DNA of 64,000 nt from an uncultured Pelagibacteraceae bacterium (GTDB lineage Bacteria; Pseudomonadota; Alphaproteobacteria; Pelagibacterales; Pelagibacteraceae). The stretch covers positions 1-64,000 of the forward strand of contig CACMJB010000005.1 in NCBI GenBank assembly GCA_902613915.1. Reading direction: 5' to 3'. This document shows positions 8,012 to 17,446 of this stretch, in pieces (positions within the stretch are counted from its first letter, which is position 1; the number at the start of each line of letters is the position of its first letter). The notes under the pieces are model-generated. The model saw nothing but the letters and a program-made list of their open reading frames with translations. It was not told where the DNA came from and did no database searches. A program made the position numbers and the translations under genes.

Positions 8012-9919
8012 TTAACCTTTTCCTCGCCAAGGTATCGTTTTGTCGATTATCTTTCTAATTGTGATATCAAAAATCAATCCCAACATTCCCATTATAAATA
8101 TAGTGATCCATATTACTTCATACTGGAAATATTTTTTCGCGACATTTTCTACAAAACCAACACCTGTAGTTCCTGCTAAAAATTCTGCCGCAACTAATGT
8201 TCCCCAACACATTCCTGTTGCAACTCTTATTCCCGTTAATATTTCTGGCAAGGAATTAGGAAAAATAACGTGTCTTAATATTTGCCATTTGGATGCTCCA
8301 AGAGAATGCGCTGCATGTATTTTTGATAATTGAGTTCCTGATGCACCGGCTCGTGCTGAAATTATCATAATTGATAATGACACCATAAATAATAAAAATA
8401 CTTTTCCAAGATTGTCTATTCCAAGTACTGAAATCACTAATGGCGCCCAAGCTAATGGCGGAACAGGTCTATATAGTTCAATTAAAGGATCAAAAAATCC
8501 TTTAGCAAATCTGTTTAATCCCATAAATAATCCTAATGGAACTCCAACTATAATTCCTGCAACTAAACCAAGGAACACTCTTAAAAATGAGTCCCATATG
8601 TGACCAGTAGGAATAGGAATTTTTAATAAGTTAAAGTCTCCAGTGACAAAACTTAATACTTTACTTTTGAAATTTGGCTTAACTTCACCTTGTTCATTAT
8701 GAACTGGGTATTCTCCAGGTAAAATATCTGCAAACCAATCAGGTATTAAAAAACCAATGATCTTACTTACATCCATCATCTCATACCAAATCAATGGAAT
8801 TTGTTTGTAACCGACATTTGGGTTTAACATTAATGTAAATTTATTAAGCGTATCTGATGGTTTTGGAAGCCATCTACCTGAGCCTTGCTCAGAACAACTT
8901 GGGCCACTTGAAATAATCGTACCTGATGGAAACAAAAGAAAATCTACCCATCTAAGGCTGCCTTGTTCTTTTTTTTGCACGTTATCAAAATTGATTATTG
9001 ATGCCTGCATGTCATTTAGAGTATTAGGTGGAAATATACTTGCGTATTCTATTCTACGAGCAATCTTAAGGATATCTTTTGCTAATGAAGAAGAAATTTC
9101 CTCAGAAGCGCTTAAACTATCTCTATAATCTTTTATTTCTTTTTTTAGTTTTTCTAAGGCGGAAGTATATTGCTCATTATGATTTTTAAGTTCAAAGAAT
9201 TCATCACTTATTAAATTTAATTCTGCAGCTGCTGCTTGGAATTTTAAACCTCGCTTTGTTTTTGGAATAAAGGGAATTTCGATTGTATTTTCAATTGAGG
9301 TACTTGATGCTTTCCAAGAACCTTCTTTCTTAGCAGCTTCAATTCTCTCTAATTCTTGTTCAGCACTCTCATTGGGATAATCACTTCTTTTAAAATTCTC
9401 AGTTAAATTTATAATTTTTTCATTTATTAATTTAATTTGCTCTCTAGTCTCATTATTTAAAAGCTGTTCACTTGTTAGCAATGGAATTGTATTCTTTGTT
9501 TGAGAGACAAAGTTTAGTAAATTACTTTTATCTTGATTTTTGATCCTTGATTTTTTTATTTCAATAGTGATTTTGTTTAAATTTTCTGACTCAGTTTCTA
9601 TTACCGATGTACTCTTAAGTTGACGTTCATCTATTGGAAATAGATATTTAAGTGAGAGAAGAGACTCGTTTACTTTTCCAACTTGGCAAAGTTCATTAGC
9701 TGATTTTGGGAAAAAAGACTTAGCTATATCCCATGAATAATAAAGCCAAACTAATAAAAGAAAACTACTTCCAACAATCACCCAATGAATACCTCCTTGT
9801 GCTCTCTCAGGATTTCCAAAAACTGCATCGACTTTTTCAGTTCTAATTAATTTTCTTCCATATAAAACGCACCCTATAATTGCGAAGAAAAATAAAAATG
9901 TTAAAAAACCTGTGATCAT
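8012..9919 (-). CDS. tauC: ABC transporter permease (TauC/SsuC type) with about 400-residue N-terminal extension
   Basis: C-terminal BPD_transp_1 domain (SFLRVFLGLVAGIIVGVPLGLFMG...AAHSLGASKWQILRHVIFPNSLPEILTGIRVATG); long N-terminal region with two TM segments and coiled-coil-like stretch. Confidence 0.8.
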   Translation of the reverse strand: MITGFLTFLFFFAIIGCVLYGRKLIRTEKVDAVFGNPERAQGGIHWVIVGSSFLLLVWLYYSWDIAKSFFPKSANELCQVGKVNESLLSLKYLFPIDERQLKSTSVIETESENLNKITIEIKKSRIKNQDKSNLLNFVSQTKNTIPLLTSEQLLNNETREQIKLINEKIINLTENFKRSDYPNESAEQELERIEAAKKEGSWKASSTSIENTIEIPFIPKTKRGLKFQAAAAELNLISDEFFELKNHNEQYTSALEKLKKEIKDYRDSLSASEEISSSLAKDILKIARRIEYASIFPPNTLNDMQASIINFDNVQKKEQGSLRWVDFLLFPSGTIISSGPSCSEQGSGRWLPKPSDTLNKFTLMLNPNVGYKQIPLIWYEMMDVSKIIGFLIPDWFADILPGEYPVHNEQGEVKPNFKSKVLSFVTGDFNLLKIPIPTGHIWDSFLRVFLGLVAGIIVGVPLGLFMGLNRFAKGFFDPLIELYRPVPPLAWAPLVISVLGIDNLGKVFLLFMVSLSIMIISARAGASGTQLSKIHAAHSLGASKWQILRHVIFPNSLPEILTGIRVATGMCWGTLVAAEFLAGTTGVGFVENVAKKYFQYEVIWITIFIMGMLGLIFDITIRKIIDKTIPWRGKG

Positions 9920-10718
9920 TTAAACTTCTTTTCCCATTATTTCTTCTTCCATGTTCCATATCATTGAAAGAATTTCTTCCCTTTTAGATACGAACTCTTT
10001 ATTATTTTTAATATCTCTCAAGTCTTCTTTAAGACCCATTGATGCGAAAGGTAACTTATATTCTTTGTGTATTCTTCCTGGTCTTGGTGCCATAACATAA
10101 ACTTTTTCTCCAAGTAAAAGAGCTTCTTCAACAGAGTGAGTTATAAGAATAATTGTCTTTCCAGTTTCTTTCCAAATTTTAAGAACCAAAGATTGCATTT
10201 TTTCTCTTGTTAAAGCATCTAAAGCACCTAAAGGTTCATCCATCAATATTAACTCTGGATCATTAATTAAACATCTCGCTAGAGCTACTCTTTGCTGCAT
10301 TCCCCCTGATAACTGATAGGTAGGAGTATTACCAAAACCTTTTAGTCCAACTATATCTAACCATTCATCAACTTTCTTTTGAGTTTGAGCAGCATCTTCT
10401 TCTTTCATTCTCAAACCAAAATTTACATTCTCAGCAACAGTCAACCATTCAAACAAAGCGCCTTGCTGAAAAACCATTCCTCTATCAACACCTGGTCCGT
10501 TAATTTCTTTATTATTGAGAGTTATTTTTTCCTGAAGTTGGTCTAATAAATCCTGCTGTAATATTTAATAAAGTTGTTTTTCCGCAGCCCGAAGGCCCAA
10601 GCACAGTAAGCAACTCTCCTTTTTTAATTGTAAAATTTAAATCTTTTAGAGCATGAACAGTTTCTCCCTTAGGAGTTTTAAATATCATGTTTAAATTTTG
10701 AGAAATCAGATTGCTCAT
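9920..10718 (-). pseudogene. tauB: ABC transporter ATP-binding protein (TauB type), frameshifted into two ORFs
   Basis: Walker [13 protein letters not shown] in ORF 10512-10718; signature LSGGMQQRVALARCL and Walker B LILMDEPLGALD in ORF 9920-10477. Deleting one T of T6 at 10525-10530 restores ...[32 protein letters not shown] (span 799 nt = 3n+1). Confidence 0.85.
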
Positions 10719-10743
10719 AAAAGAACTATATTAGATATTTTGA

Positions 10744-10781
10744 TAAAAAAATAGGCACCAATAATATTGATTGGTGCCTAT
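10744..10781 (-). terminator. intrinsic terminator between tauA and tauB
   Basis: Minus strand ATAGGCACCAAT-CAATATT-ATTGGTGCCTAT followed by TTTTTTT; 12-bp perfect stem. Confidence 0.85.
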
Positions 10782-10798
10782 AATTTTGCTTTCAAGAA

Positions 10799-11738
10799 CT
10801 ACGGTAAAAACTTAGTAGTTACTGTACCTCTTGGAGTGTCAAAACCTTTTAAAAATTTAGCAAGGTTTCCACTCTTCATAGATTTTTTTGTTTCTTTTGG
10901 CGTTAAGAATTTGAAGCCACTTAAAGTGTCTTTCATGTCAGCAACTTTCATTTCTGACTCTTTAGACATAGCTTTCATATCACTTCCACCTTTTCTGTAT
11001 CTCTCATTAGCTTCATGAGTTAATTCTACGAAAGATTTCAACATACCAGGATTTTCTTTCATAAATTTATTTGTTACAGAAACGATATCTATTCCCATGA
11101 TACCTCCAGCACGAGCTTCATCAACTGTAAGAAGTCTTTTTCCAACAGATGTAGCAGATTTAATAGAGTTACCTCCAAATAAACATGCCATTACAACATC
11201 GCCACTAACTAATGCAGCAGCACCTTCTTCAGGGTCCATTGCAATAATTTCCATTTTTTTTCTGTCAGCACCAACTATTTTCATACTTTCAGTGAAAACG
11301 TATTCAGCCATAGTTCCTAAAGGAACTGCAACCTTTTTGCCTTCAAGTTCAGAAGCATTAGCTTTAGTAATACCAGACTTATTAGAAGTAACACATGTTG
11401 TTCCTCCCATCCCGTATTCCATTGCAACGTCAACTAAACTGATAGGTGCTTTCGCCTTAACAGCATTAATGTAAGGCATTAAACCTTGTGAGTAAGAGAT
11501 ATCGATATCTCCTGCTAACATAGCATCAGTCATTGCTACACCGTTTGTGAAATTAGTCCACTTAACCGGTACACCAAGAGCTTTTGAGTATGCTTTTTTA
11601 TTCATGTCCTCAAGATTTGGAGACGGCCATTCCAAAAAAGTACGCAACTCTCACTTCTTTTGCAGCTGAGTTAGCTACTGTAGCAGTTAGAGTAAACGCA
11701 AATAAAATCCCAAGAACTGTGCTTATTATTTTTTTCAT
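10799..11738 (-). pseudogene. tauA: taurine/sulfonate-type ABC transporter substrate-binding protein, frameshifted near the N-terminus
   Basis: ATG at 11738 encodes signal peptide MKKIISTVLGILFAFTLTATVANSAAKEVRVAYF; deleting one base of A6 at 11634-11639 joins to FLEWPSPNLEDMNKKAYSKALGVPVKW... (span 940 nt = 3n+1). Confidence 0.85.
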
Positions 11739-11894
11739 AGTTCTCCCATATGGTTTGTTTAATAATAAGATTTAAGATTAAATTTAATAAGAAGTAAACA
11801 GAAGATTGGTCATGTTTGGCCATATTGATTTTACAACCAAAGATTGTATGTTATATTTCTTGTCAAACTACAACAATAGTCTACAAATTAAAAT

Positions 11895-13239
11895 ATGAGT
11901 TCATCAAATAGAACAAACATACCAAATTCCCTAAACGAGCATTGGATGCCGTTCACGGATAATAAAACTTTCAAAAAAAATCCAAGATTAATTACTGACG
12001 CAAAAGGAGTTTATTTAACTAATCATCAAGGTAAAAAAATGATAGATGCAAGTTCCGGATTATTTTGCAATCCGCTTGGTCATGGAAGAAAAGAAATTAC
12101 CGAAGCTGTTTCAAGACAACTAGAAAAATTAGATTATTGTCAACCATTCAATCAAGGTTATGGAGGATCGTTTGAACTCGCAACAAGAATTGCAAAGAAA
12201 ACTCCTGAAGGAATTAATAGAATATTTTATACAATTTGTGGATCTACTGCAGTGGAGACAGCAATTAAAATTGCTATTGCATATCATAGAGCAAAAGGTG
12301 ACTCAAAAAGATTTAGATTTGTTGGTCGTGAAAGGGGTTACCACGGTATGAATATTGGAGCGACTACCGTCGGAGGAATGATTAATAATGTGAAAACTTT
12401 CGCTAGCGTTTTAATGCCTGGAGTTCAACATATGAGACATACTCATTTACAAGATCATAAATTTGTAAAAGGTCAACCGGACACAGGAGTAGAAATGGCT
12501 GAAGATTTAGAGCGAATAGCAATGAACTTTGGTGGAGAAAATATTGCTGCTTGTATAATTGAACCGATTGCGGGATCAACTGGCACACTAGTGCCTCCAA
12601 AAGGTTACTTAAAAAGAATAAGAGAAATTTGCGATAAGCACGGCATTCTTTTAATTTTTGATGAAGTTATAACTGGTTGGGGCAGAACCGGTTCTGCGTT
12701 TGCATCACAAGAGTTTGGTGTTACTCCTGATATGATTACGATGGCAAAAGCTACTACAAATGGTGTAATTCCGATGGGTGTAGTTGCTGTAAAAGAAGAA
12801 ATGTATGATGCTGTCTTAGACTCATCTAAAAATCCAGAAGGTACGCCGGAATTATTTCATGGATATACTTATTCTGGAATTCCAGCAGCTGTTGCAGCGG
12901 GTTTAGCAGTTCAAGATATTTTTGATAAAGAGGACATTTTTAATAGAGCAAAAGAGATGTCGCCTTATTTTCAAGACGGATTACATTCTTTAAAAGACCT
13001 TAAAGAAATTGTTAGTATTAGAGGTTATGGAATGATGGGTGGAATTGAAATGAGAATGAAAGACAAACCTGGAAAGTCTGGCTTTCAAACTTTTAAACAT
13101 TGCTACGATGCTGGTGTTAATTTCAAAAATACTGGAGACTCATTAATTATAGCCCCTCAATTTATATGTGAGAAAAAAACATATCGATGAAATCATAGAA
13201 AAATTAAGAACAGGTATTACTAATTACTCAAAGTCATAA
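11895..13239 (+). CDS. class III omega-aminotransferase (taurine/beta-alanine:pyruvate type), C-terminus frameshifted
   Basis: NEHWMPFTDNKTFKKNPR..., LIFDEVITGWGRTG, MITMAKATTNGVIPMG (PLP Lys). As read the ORF stops at 13190 (FICEKKTYR); removing one A of A7 at 13173-13179 gives ...FICEKKHIDEIIEKLRTGITNYSKS* ending at 13239, abutting the ald ATG. Confidence 0.85.
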
Positions 13240-14352
13240 ATGATCGTTGGAGTTCCAAAAGAGATAAAGCTTCAAGAGCATAGGATCGGATTAACACCAG
13301 AAAGTGTAAAAGTTTTAATTGATAGAAACCACGAAGTGTTAGTTGAGAACAATGGAGGTTTAGAGGCAGGATTTACCAACGAGGATTATCTTAAAGCTGG
13401 AGCAAAAATAATAAATTCTCCTGAAGAAATTTTTAAAACTGCTGAATTAATTGTTAAAGTTAAAGAACCTCAATTAAATGAAGTTAAAATGATAAGAGAA
13501 GGACAAATAATCTATACCTACTTACATTTAGCTGCTGCAAAAGAATTAACCTTAGGCTTAATGAATTCAAAATCAATCTGTATAGCTTACGAAACAGTAA
13601 CCGATGATAATGGACGCTTACCGTTACTTGCTCCTATGAGTGCTGTCGCTGGCAGAATGTCCATTCAAGCTGGAGCTCATTGTCTGGAGAAAAATCAAAA
13701 GGGCAGAGGTTTACTTATTGGTGGAGCTCCAGGCGTAGACTCAGCAAATGTTGTAATTCTCGGAGGTGGAGTAGTTGGAGAAAATGCTGCAATTATAGCT
13801 ACAGGAATGAGAGGAAAAGTTTACGTAGTTGATAAATCAAAAAAAAGATTAGAAGAGTTACACAAACAATTCGGTGACAAAATTATCCCTACAGAGAGTA
13901 GCAAAACGGATTTGAAAAAATTAATTTCTGAATGCGATTTATTAGTAGGTGGAGTTTTAATCCCAGGCGCGGAGGCACCTAAGCTTGTAACAAAAGAAAT
14001 GATTAAGTCTATGAAAAGAGGCTCAGTTATTGTGGATGTTGCAATTGATCAAGGCGGATGCGTGGAAACAAGTAAACCTACTACACATGCGAACCCAACG
14101 TATATGGTTGACGAAGTTGTTCATTATTGTGTGGCAAATATGCCAGGGGGCGTTCCAAGAACATCTACAATGGCACTTAACAAAGCAACTCTGCCTTTAT
14201 TATTAAAATTAGCAGATCAAGGCTATAAAAAAACTTTAAGAGAAAATAAAAATTATCTAGCTGGATTAAACGTTTACAGGGGAAAAATTACCCATAAGGG
14301 AGTATCCGATGCTTTTAAATTAAAATATACTCCTGCTTTAGAACTATTATAA
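13240..14352 (+). CDS. ald: alanine dehydrogenase
   Basis: MIVGVPKEIKLQEHRIGLTPESV, full length 370 aa, VVILGGGVVGENAA. Confidence 0.95.
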   Translation: MIVGVPKEIKLQEHRIGLTPESVKVLIDRNHEVLVENNGGLEAGFTNEDYLKAGAKIINSPEEIFKTAELIVKVKEPQLNEVKMIREGQIIYTYLHLAAAKELTLGLMNSKSICIAYETVTDDNGRLPLLAPMSAVAGRMSIQAGAHCLEKNQKGRGLLIGGAPGVDSANVVILGGGVVGENAAIIATGMRGKVYVVDKSKKRLEELHKQFGDKIIPTESSKTDLKKLISECDLLVGGVLIPGAEAPKLVTKEMIKSMKRGSVIVDVAIDQGGCVETSKPTTHANPTYMVDEVVHYCVANMPGGVPRTSTMALNKATLPLLLKLADQGYKKTLRENKNYLAGLNVYRGKITHKGVSDAFKLKYTPALELL

Positions 14353-14456
14353 ACAAGAGTCATATTTTACTCATTTTGGGTCGAGTTAGTTTTTTTAAAC
14401 CCATTTTGCCCCTCATAAACATTTCAATTTTAAATCATTGTGATTTAATAATCATT

Positions 14457-14642
14457 ATGAGCACTCAATATAACTTCGACGTAAATAAGCAAGAATCTAA
14501 TTTTTCTAGCAATAGAGTGAAAGTTACTGATTTATTATCGAGAATGAACGAGGAAAAAAAAATTGAGAAAAAAAGAAATCTAGCTCTTGGTGTTGCGGCA
14601 GTATCAGCTGTAACAGTTTTTGGAATAATACTTACTATTTAA
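14457..14642 (+). CDS. small single-TM hypothetical protein
   Basis: MSTQYNFDVNKQESNF... with C-terminal hydrophobic segment; ORF listed from 14376 but internal ATG is more plausible. Confidence 0.5.
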   Translation: MSTQYNFDVNKQESNFSSNRVKVTDLLSRMNEEKKIEKKRNLALGVAAVSAVTVFGIILTI

Positions 14643-15777
14643 TATAAAAATTAATCAATTTTGCAATTTTCTTTGCATCACTTATTTTCATTTTAGTATG
14701 AATTGGCAAAACAAGATAATTATTTTCAACTTTATCCATGTTAGGGAATTTTTTATTTTTTACAAATTTTTTAAATATTGAATATCTATCATTTCTAAAA
14801 TGAACTTGGTTGCTTTCTATAAAATGATTTCTTAATTTTTTTTGAAGGAAGTCCTTTTTTTTTAAAATTATCGTGTAAAGCCAATTTGAATGAGACACTT
14901 CTTTTGAGTGATCAACAATATGAATTTTCTTATTATCTTTTAAAAAAAAGTTGTATGTATTAAATATTTTTCTTCTTTTAGACCAAATATTTTTAAACTC
15001 TTTTATAGACTCTAATAGGAGTGATGCGCCAATATCTGTCATTTGATATTTGTAACCTATCTCTTTAATATCATTTTCCCAAGTACCTCCCTGCTTTGCA
15101 AGTCTATCTATTCCAAACCATCTAATTCTTCTGGCTTTTTTTAAAATTTTTTTATTTTTAAAAGTCAACATGCCTCCATCACCAGAGGTAATTTGTTTTA
15201 TTGCTTGAAAGCTAAAAATAGTAAAATCTGCAAATCTAGCTATTGGTTTTTTTTTATATAAAGCTCCTAGGCTTTGAGCTGCATCTTGAATTAATAATAT
15301 TTTATTTTTTTTTGCTATTTCTTTTAACTCATCAAGTTCACATGGTAATCCACCATAATTTACAAATACAATTGCTTTAGTTTTTCTTGTAACAAGTTTT
15401 TTAATACTATTAATGTCAATATTAAGTGTTTTAGGATCAACATCAGCAAATTTTATTTTAGCTCCAATGTATAAAAGTGGAATATTAGTAGCAGTACAAG
15501 TAAAGATTGGGCAAATCACTTCATCTCCTTTTTGTATATCAGCCAATATATAAGCCAAGTGTAATGCATCGGTACCAGAGCCAACTGCTACAGATGGTTG
15601 GTTGTCTGCGAATTTTTTTGAGAATATTAATTCAAGTTTGTCAACTAGAGGACCTTGCCCGACCCATCTAGTTGAAAAAACTCTTCTCAAAGCGGACATG
15701 TAATTCCTTGGAATGTGGGGATAAAATTGTGTTATGGATTTTTTAGTATCTCTTATTAATGGAAAATCTTTGAACAT
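14635..15777 (-). CDS. DegT/DnrJ/EryC1/StrS family aminotransferase
   Basis: VAVGSGTDALHLAYIL, VICPIFTCTATNIPLLYIGAKIKFADVDP, IQDAAQSLGALY, FSFQAIKQITSGDGGML. Confidence 0.9.
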   Translation of the reverse strand: MFKDFPLIRDTKKSITQFYPHIPRNYMSALRRVFSTRWVGQGPLVDKLELIFSKKFADNQPSVAVGSGTDALHLAYILADIQKGDEVICPIFTCTATNIPLLYIGAKIKFADVDPKTLNIDINSIKKLVTRKTKAIVFVNYGGLPCELDELKEIAKKNKILLIQDAAQSLGALYKKKPIARFADFTIFSFQAIKQITSGDGGMLTFKNKKILKKARRIRWFGIDRLAKQGGTWENDIKEIGYKYQMTDIGASLLLESIKEFKNIWSKRRKIFNTYNFFLKDNKKIHIVDHSKEVSHSNWLYTIILKKKDFLQKKLRNHFIESNQVHFRNDRYSIFKKFVKNKKFPNMDKVENNYLVLPIHTKMKISDAKKIAKLINFYIK

Positions 15778-15803
15778 GTAAAATAATTCTTATATATTTA
15801 TTT

Positions 15804-16466
15804 ATGTCTGAATTTAAATGGGAACATTATAACCTAAAAAGAAATAAAGAGGCAATTAAAATCAATAAATACAATCTAAAACATAAAGTTAACTTTCTTG
15901 AGCCGGGAGTTTACAAAAATATAAGAGATATTTACGCTTTATCAATATTGATTTCCAAAGGAAAAAAAAGAAAAATTAATATTTTAGATTATGGTGGTAA
16001 CTTAATGTCACATGTAAATTTAACCAATAAAATCTCTACCAAAAATATCAAATTTTACATTTACAATCCTTTTTCAAAAAAAAACGATCAATTAAAAAAA
16101 AAATTAAATATTTTTACTATTACAAAAATTAGCGAAGCAAGTAAGATTAAAATTGACTTAATTTATTTTGGATCAGTTCTTCAATATATAAAAAATCTTT
16201 TTACTTTAGATAAAAAAATTTTAAATAAAGCAAAATTTATACTTATTACGCATACTCCAATCACTTTAGATAAAAAAAGTTTTTTTGAAACCCAAAAAAA
16301 TGAAAAAAAACTAACTCAGGTTGTACATACGTTCAATTTTTTAGAAAAAAATATATTAGAAAAATTTAAATTAATATTTAAATCAATTAATGAATTTAAA
16401 TATTCTGGGTTAAAAAAAAAAAGAAAAAATGTATTTTCACTAAACCTATTATTCAAAAAAAAATGA
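15804..16466 (+). CDS. putative methyltransferase (TIGR04325-like)
   Basis: ILDYGGNLMSHVNL, IDLIYFGSVLQYI; located in polysaccharide island. Confidence 0.6.
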   Translation: MSEFKWEHYNLKRNKEAIKINKYNLKHKVNFLEPGVYKNIRDIYALSILISKGKKRKINILDYGGNLMSHVNLTNKISTKNIKFYIYNPFSKKNDQLKKKLNIFTITKISEASKIKIDLIYFGSVLQYIKNLFTLDKKILNKAKFILITHTPITLDKKSFFETQKNEKKLTQVVHTFNFLEKNILEKFKLIFKSINEFKYSGLKKKRKNVFSLNLLFKKK

Positions 16467-17269
16467 GAATTTATTGTACAACCATAAAGTATTATAAAAT
16501 TATGGATAAATTGCCAAAATTTATTATACCTTTAGGATTAGGTGATGGAAAATATCCTAGCAATTGGCTTAACGAAAAGTCTGGAATAAATATTTCTAAC
16601 CTTAATGAATATTATGCTGAATTTTCTGGTTTTTACTGGATTTGGAAAAATGAATTGAGTCGTATGAGAGATGATGATTTGATAGGAAATTGTCATAATA
16701 GAGTTTTATGGTTAAATCAATTTCAAACCAAAAAAAAAAAATTTACCTCTGATACATTATTTAATAATCTTTTAAAAAAAGATAATAAACTGTTATCTCA
16801 ATCAGACGTAATTCAAGTACAGCCCATAACATTTGAAAATAAAAATTTATTAAAAGATTTTGAAGAGGTTCATAAGTGTGATGCATTAGAGAAAAGTTTA
16901 GAATTTTTACCAAAAGAATTATCTAAAGAATTTTTAGAACATTTAAAAAAAAAAGAAATTTTTCCACATAACATGTTTATTACGAAGAAAGTTTTTTTTG
17001 TAGATTATTGTAATATAATTTTTCCATGGTTAGAAAAATGTTATGAATATTGTAATAAAAAAAATTTATGTATTGGTTACAATAAGAGGTTGCCTGCCTT
17101 TATAGCTGAACGTTTTACGTCATTTTGGTTTTCTAGATTTAATAACCGATCACTCTTATCATATGCAAGATTAGGAAAAATACATTTATCTAACAGTCTT
17201 AATAGCATTTTAAATACAGCAAAAATTCCATGTACCTACTACCAGTTTCCTACGATACATAGATTTTAA
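16463..17269 (+). CDS. DUF4422-like (putative glycosyltransferase) protein
   Basis: IIPLGLGDGKYPSNWLNEKSGINISNLNEYYAEFSGFYWIWKN; paralog of 17447-18262. Confidence 0.7.
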   Translation: MRIYCTTIKYYKIMDKLPKFIIPLGLGDGKYPSNWLNEKSGINISNLNEYYAEFSGFYWIWKNELSRMRDDDLIGNCHNRVLWLNQFQTKKKKFTSDTLFNNLLKKDNKLLSQSDVIQVQPITFENKNLLKDFEEVHKCDALEKSLEFLPKELSKEFLEHLKKKEIFPHNMFITKKVFFVDYCNIIFPWLEKCYEYCNKKNLCIGYNKRLPAFIAERFTSFWFSRFNNRSLLSYARLGKIHLSNSLNSILNTAKIPCTYYQFPTIHRF

Positions 17270-17330
17270 ATGTAAATTGATTTATTATCTTGTCAGGTAT
17301 TAAAATCTTGACTAAATATAATTATATTTT

Positions 17331-17407
17331 GGCGAGGTAGCTCAGTTGGTTAGAGCACAGGACTCATAAGCCTGGGGTCGGCGGTTCGAATCCGCCCCTC
17401 GCTACCA
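17331..17407 (+). tRNA. tRNA-Met (CAT), elongator-type
   Basis: GGCGAGGTAGCTCAGTTGGTTAGAGCACAGGACTCATAAGCCTGGGGTCGGCGGTTCGAATCCGCCCCTCGCTACCA; cloverleaf stems pair, anticodon CAT, encoded CCA. Confidence 0.95.
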
Positions 17408-17446
17408 TTTAAGCAGGACCAAAATAAAAACTTTTATATAAAATAT

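Noticed and set aside
8040-8603. ORFs 8040-8333 +, 8256-8450 -, 8412-8603 +
   Set aside because: Shadow frames within tauC with no recognisable family features.
10512-10718. Short 68-aa Walker-A ORF as an independent small gene
   Set aside because: It joins seamlessly to 9920-10477 after removal of one T from a T6 run, so it is the N-terminus of a frameshifted tauB.
11097-11474. ORF 11097-11474 +
   Set aside because: Antisense to the tauA coding region, which has clear SBP features.
14353-14456. Weak hairpin plus T-run after ald as a terminator
   Set aside because: Stem of only 4-5 bp (ACTC/GAGT), not convincing enough to annotate.
17331-17407. tRNA-associated integrative element
   Set aside because: No integrase, no duplicated tRNA 3' end and no mobility genes were visible nearby; only a hypothesis about recombination remains.
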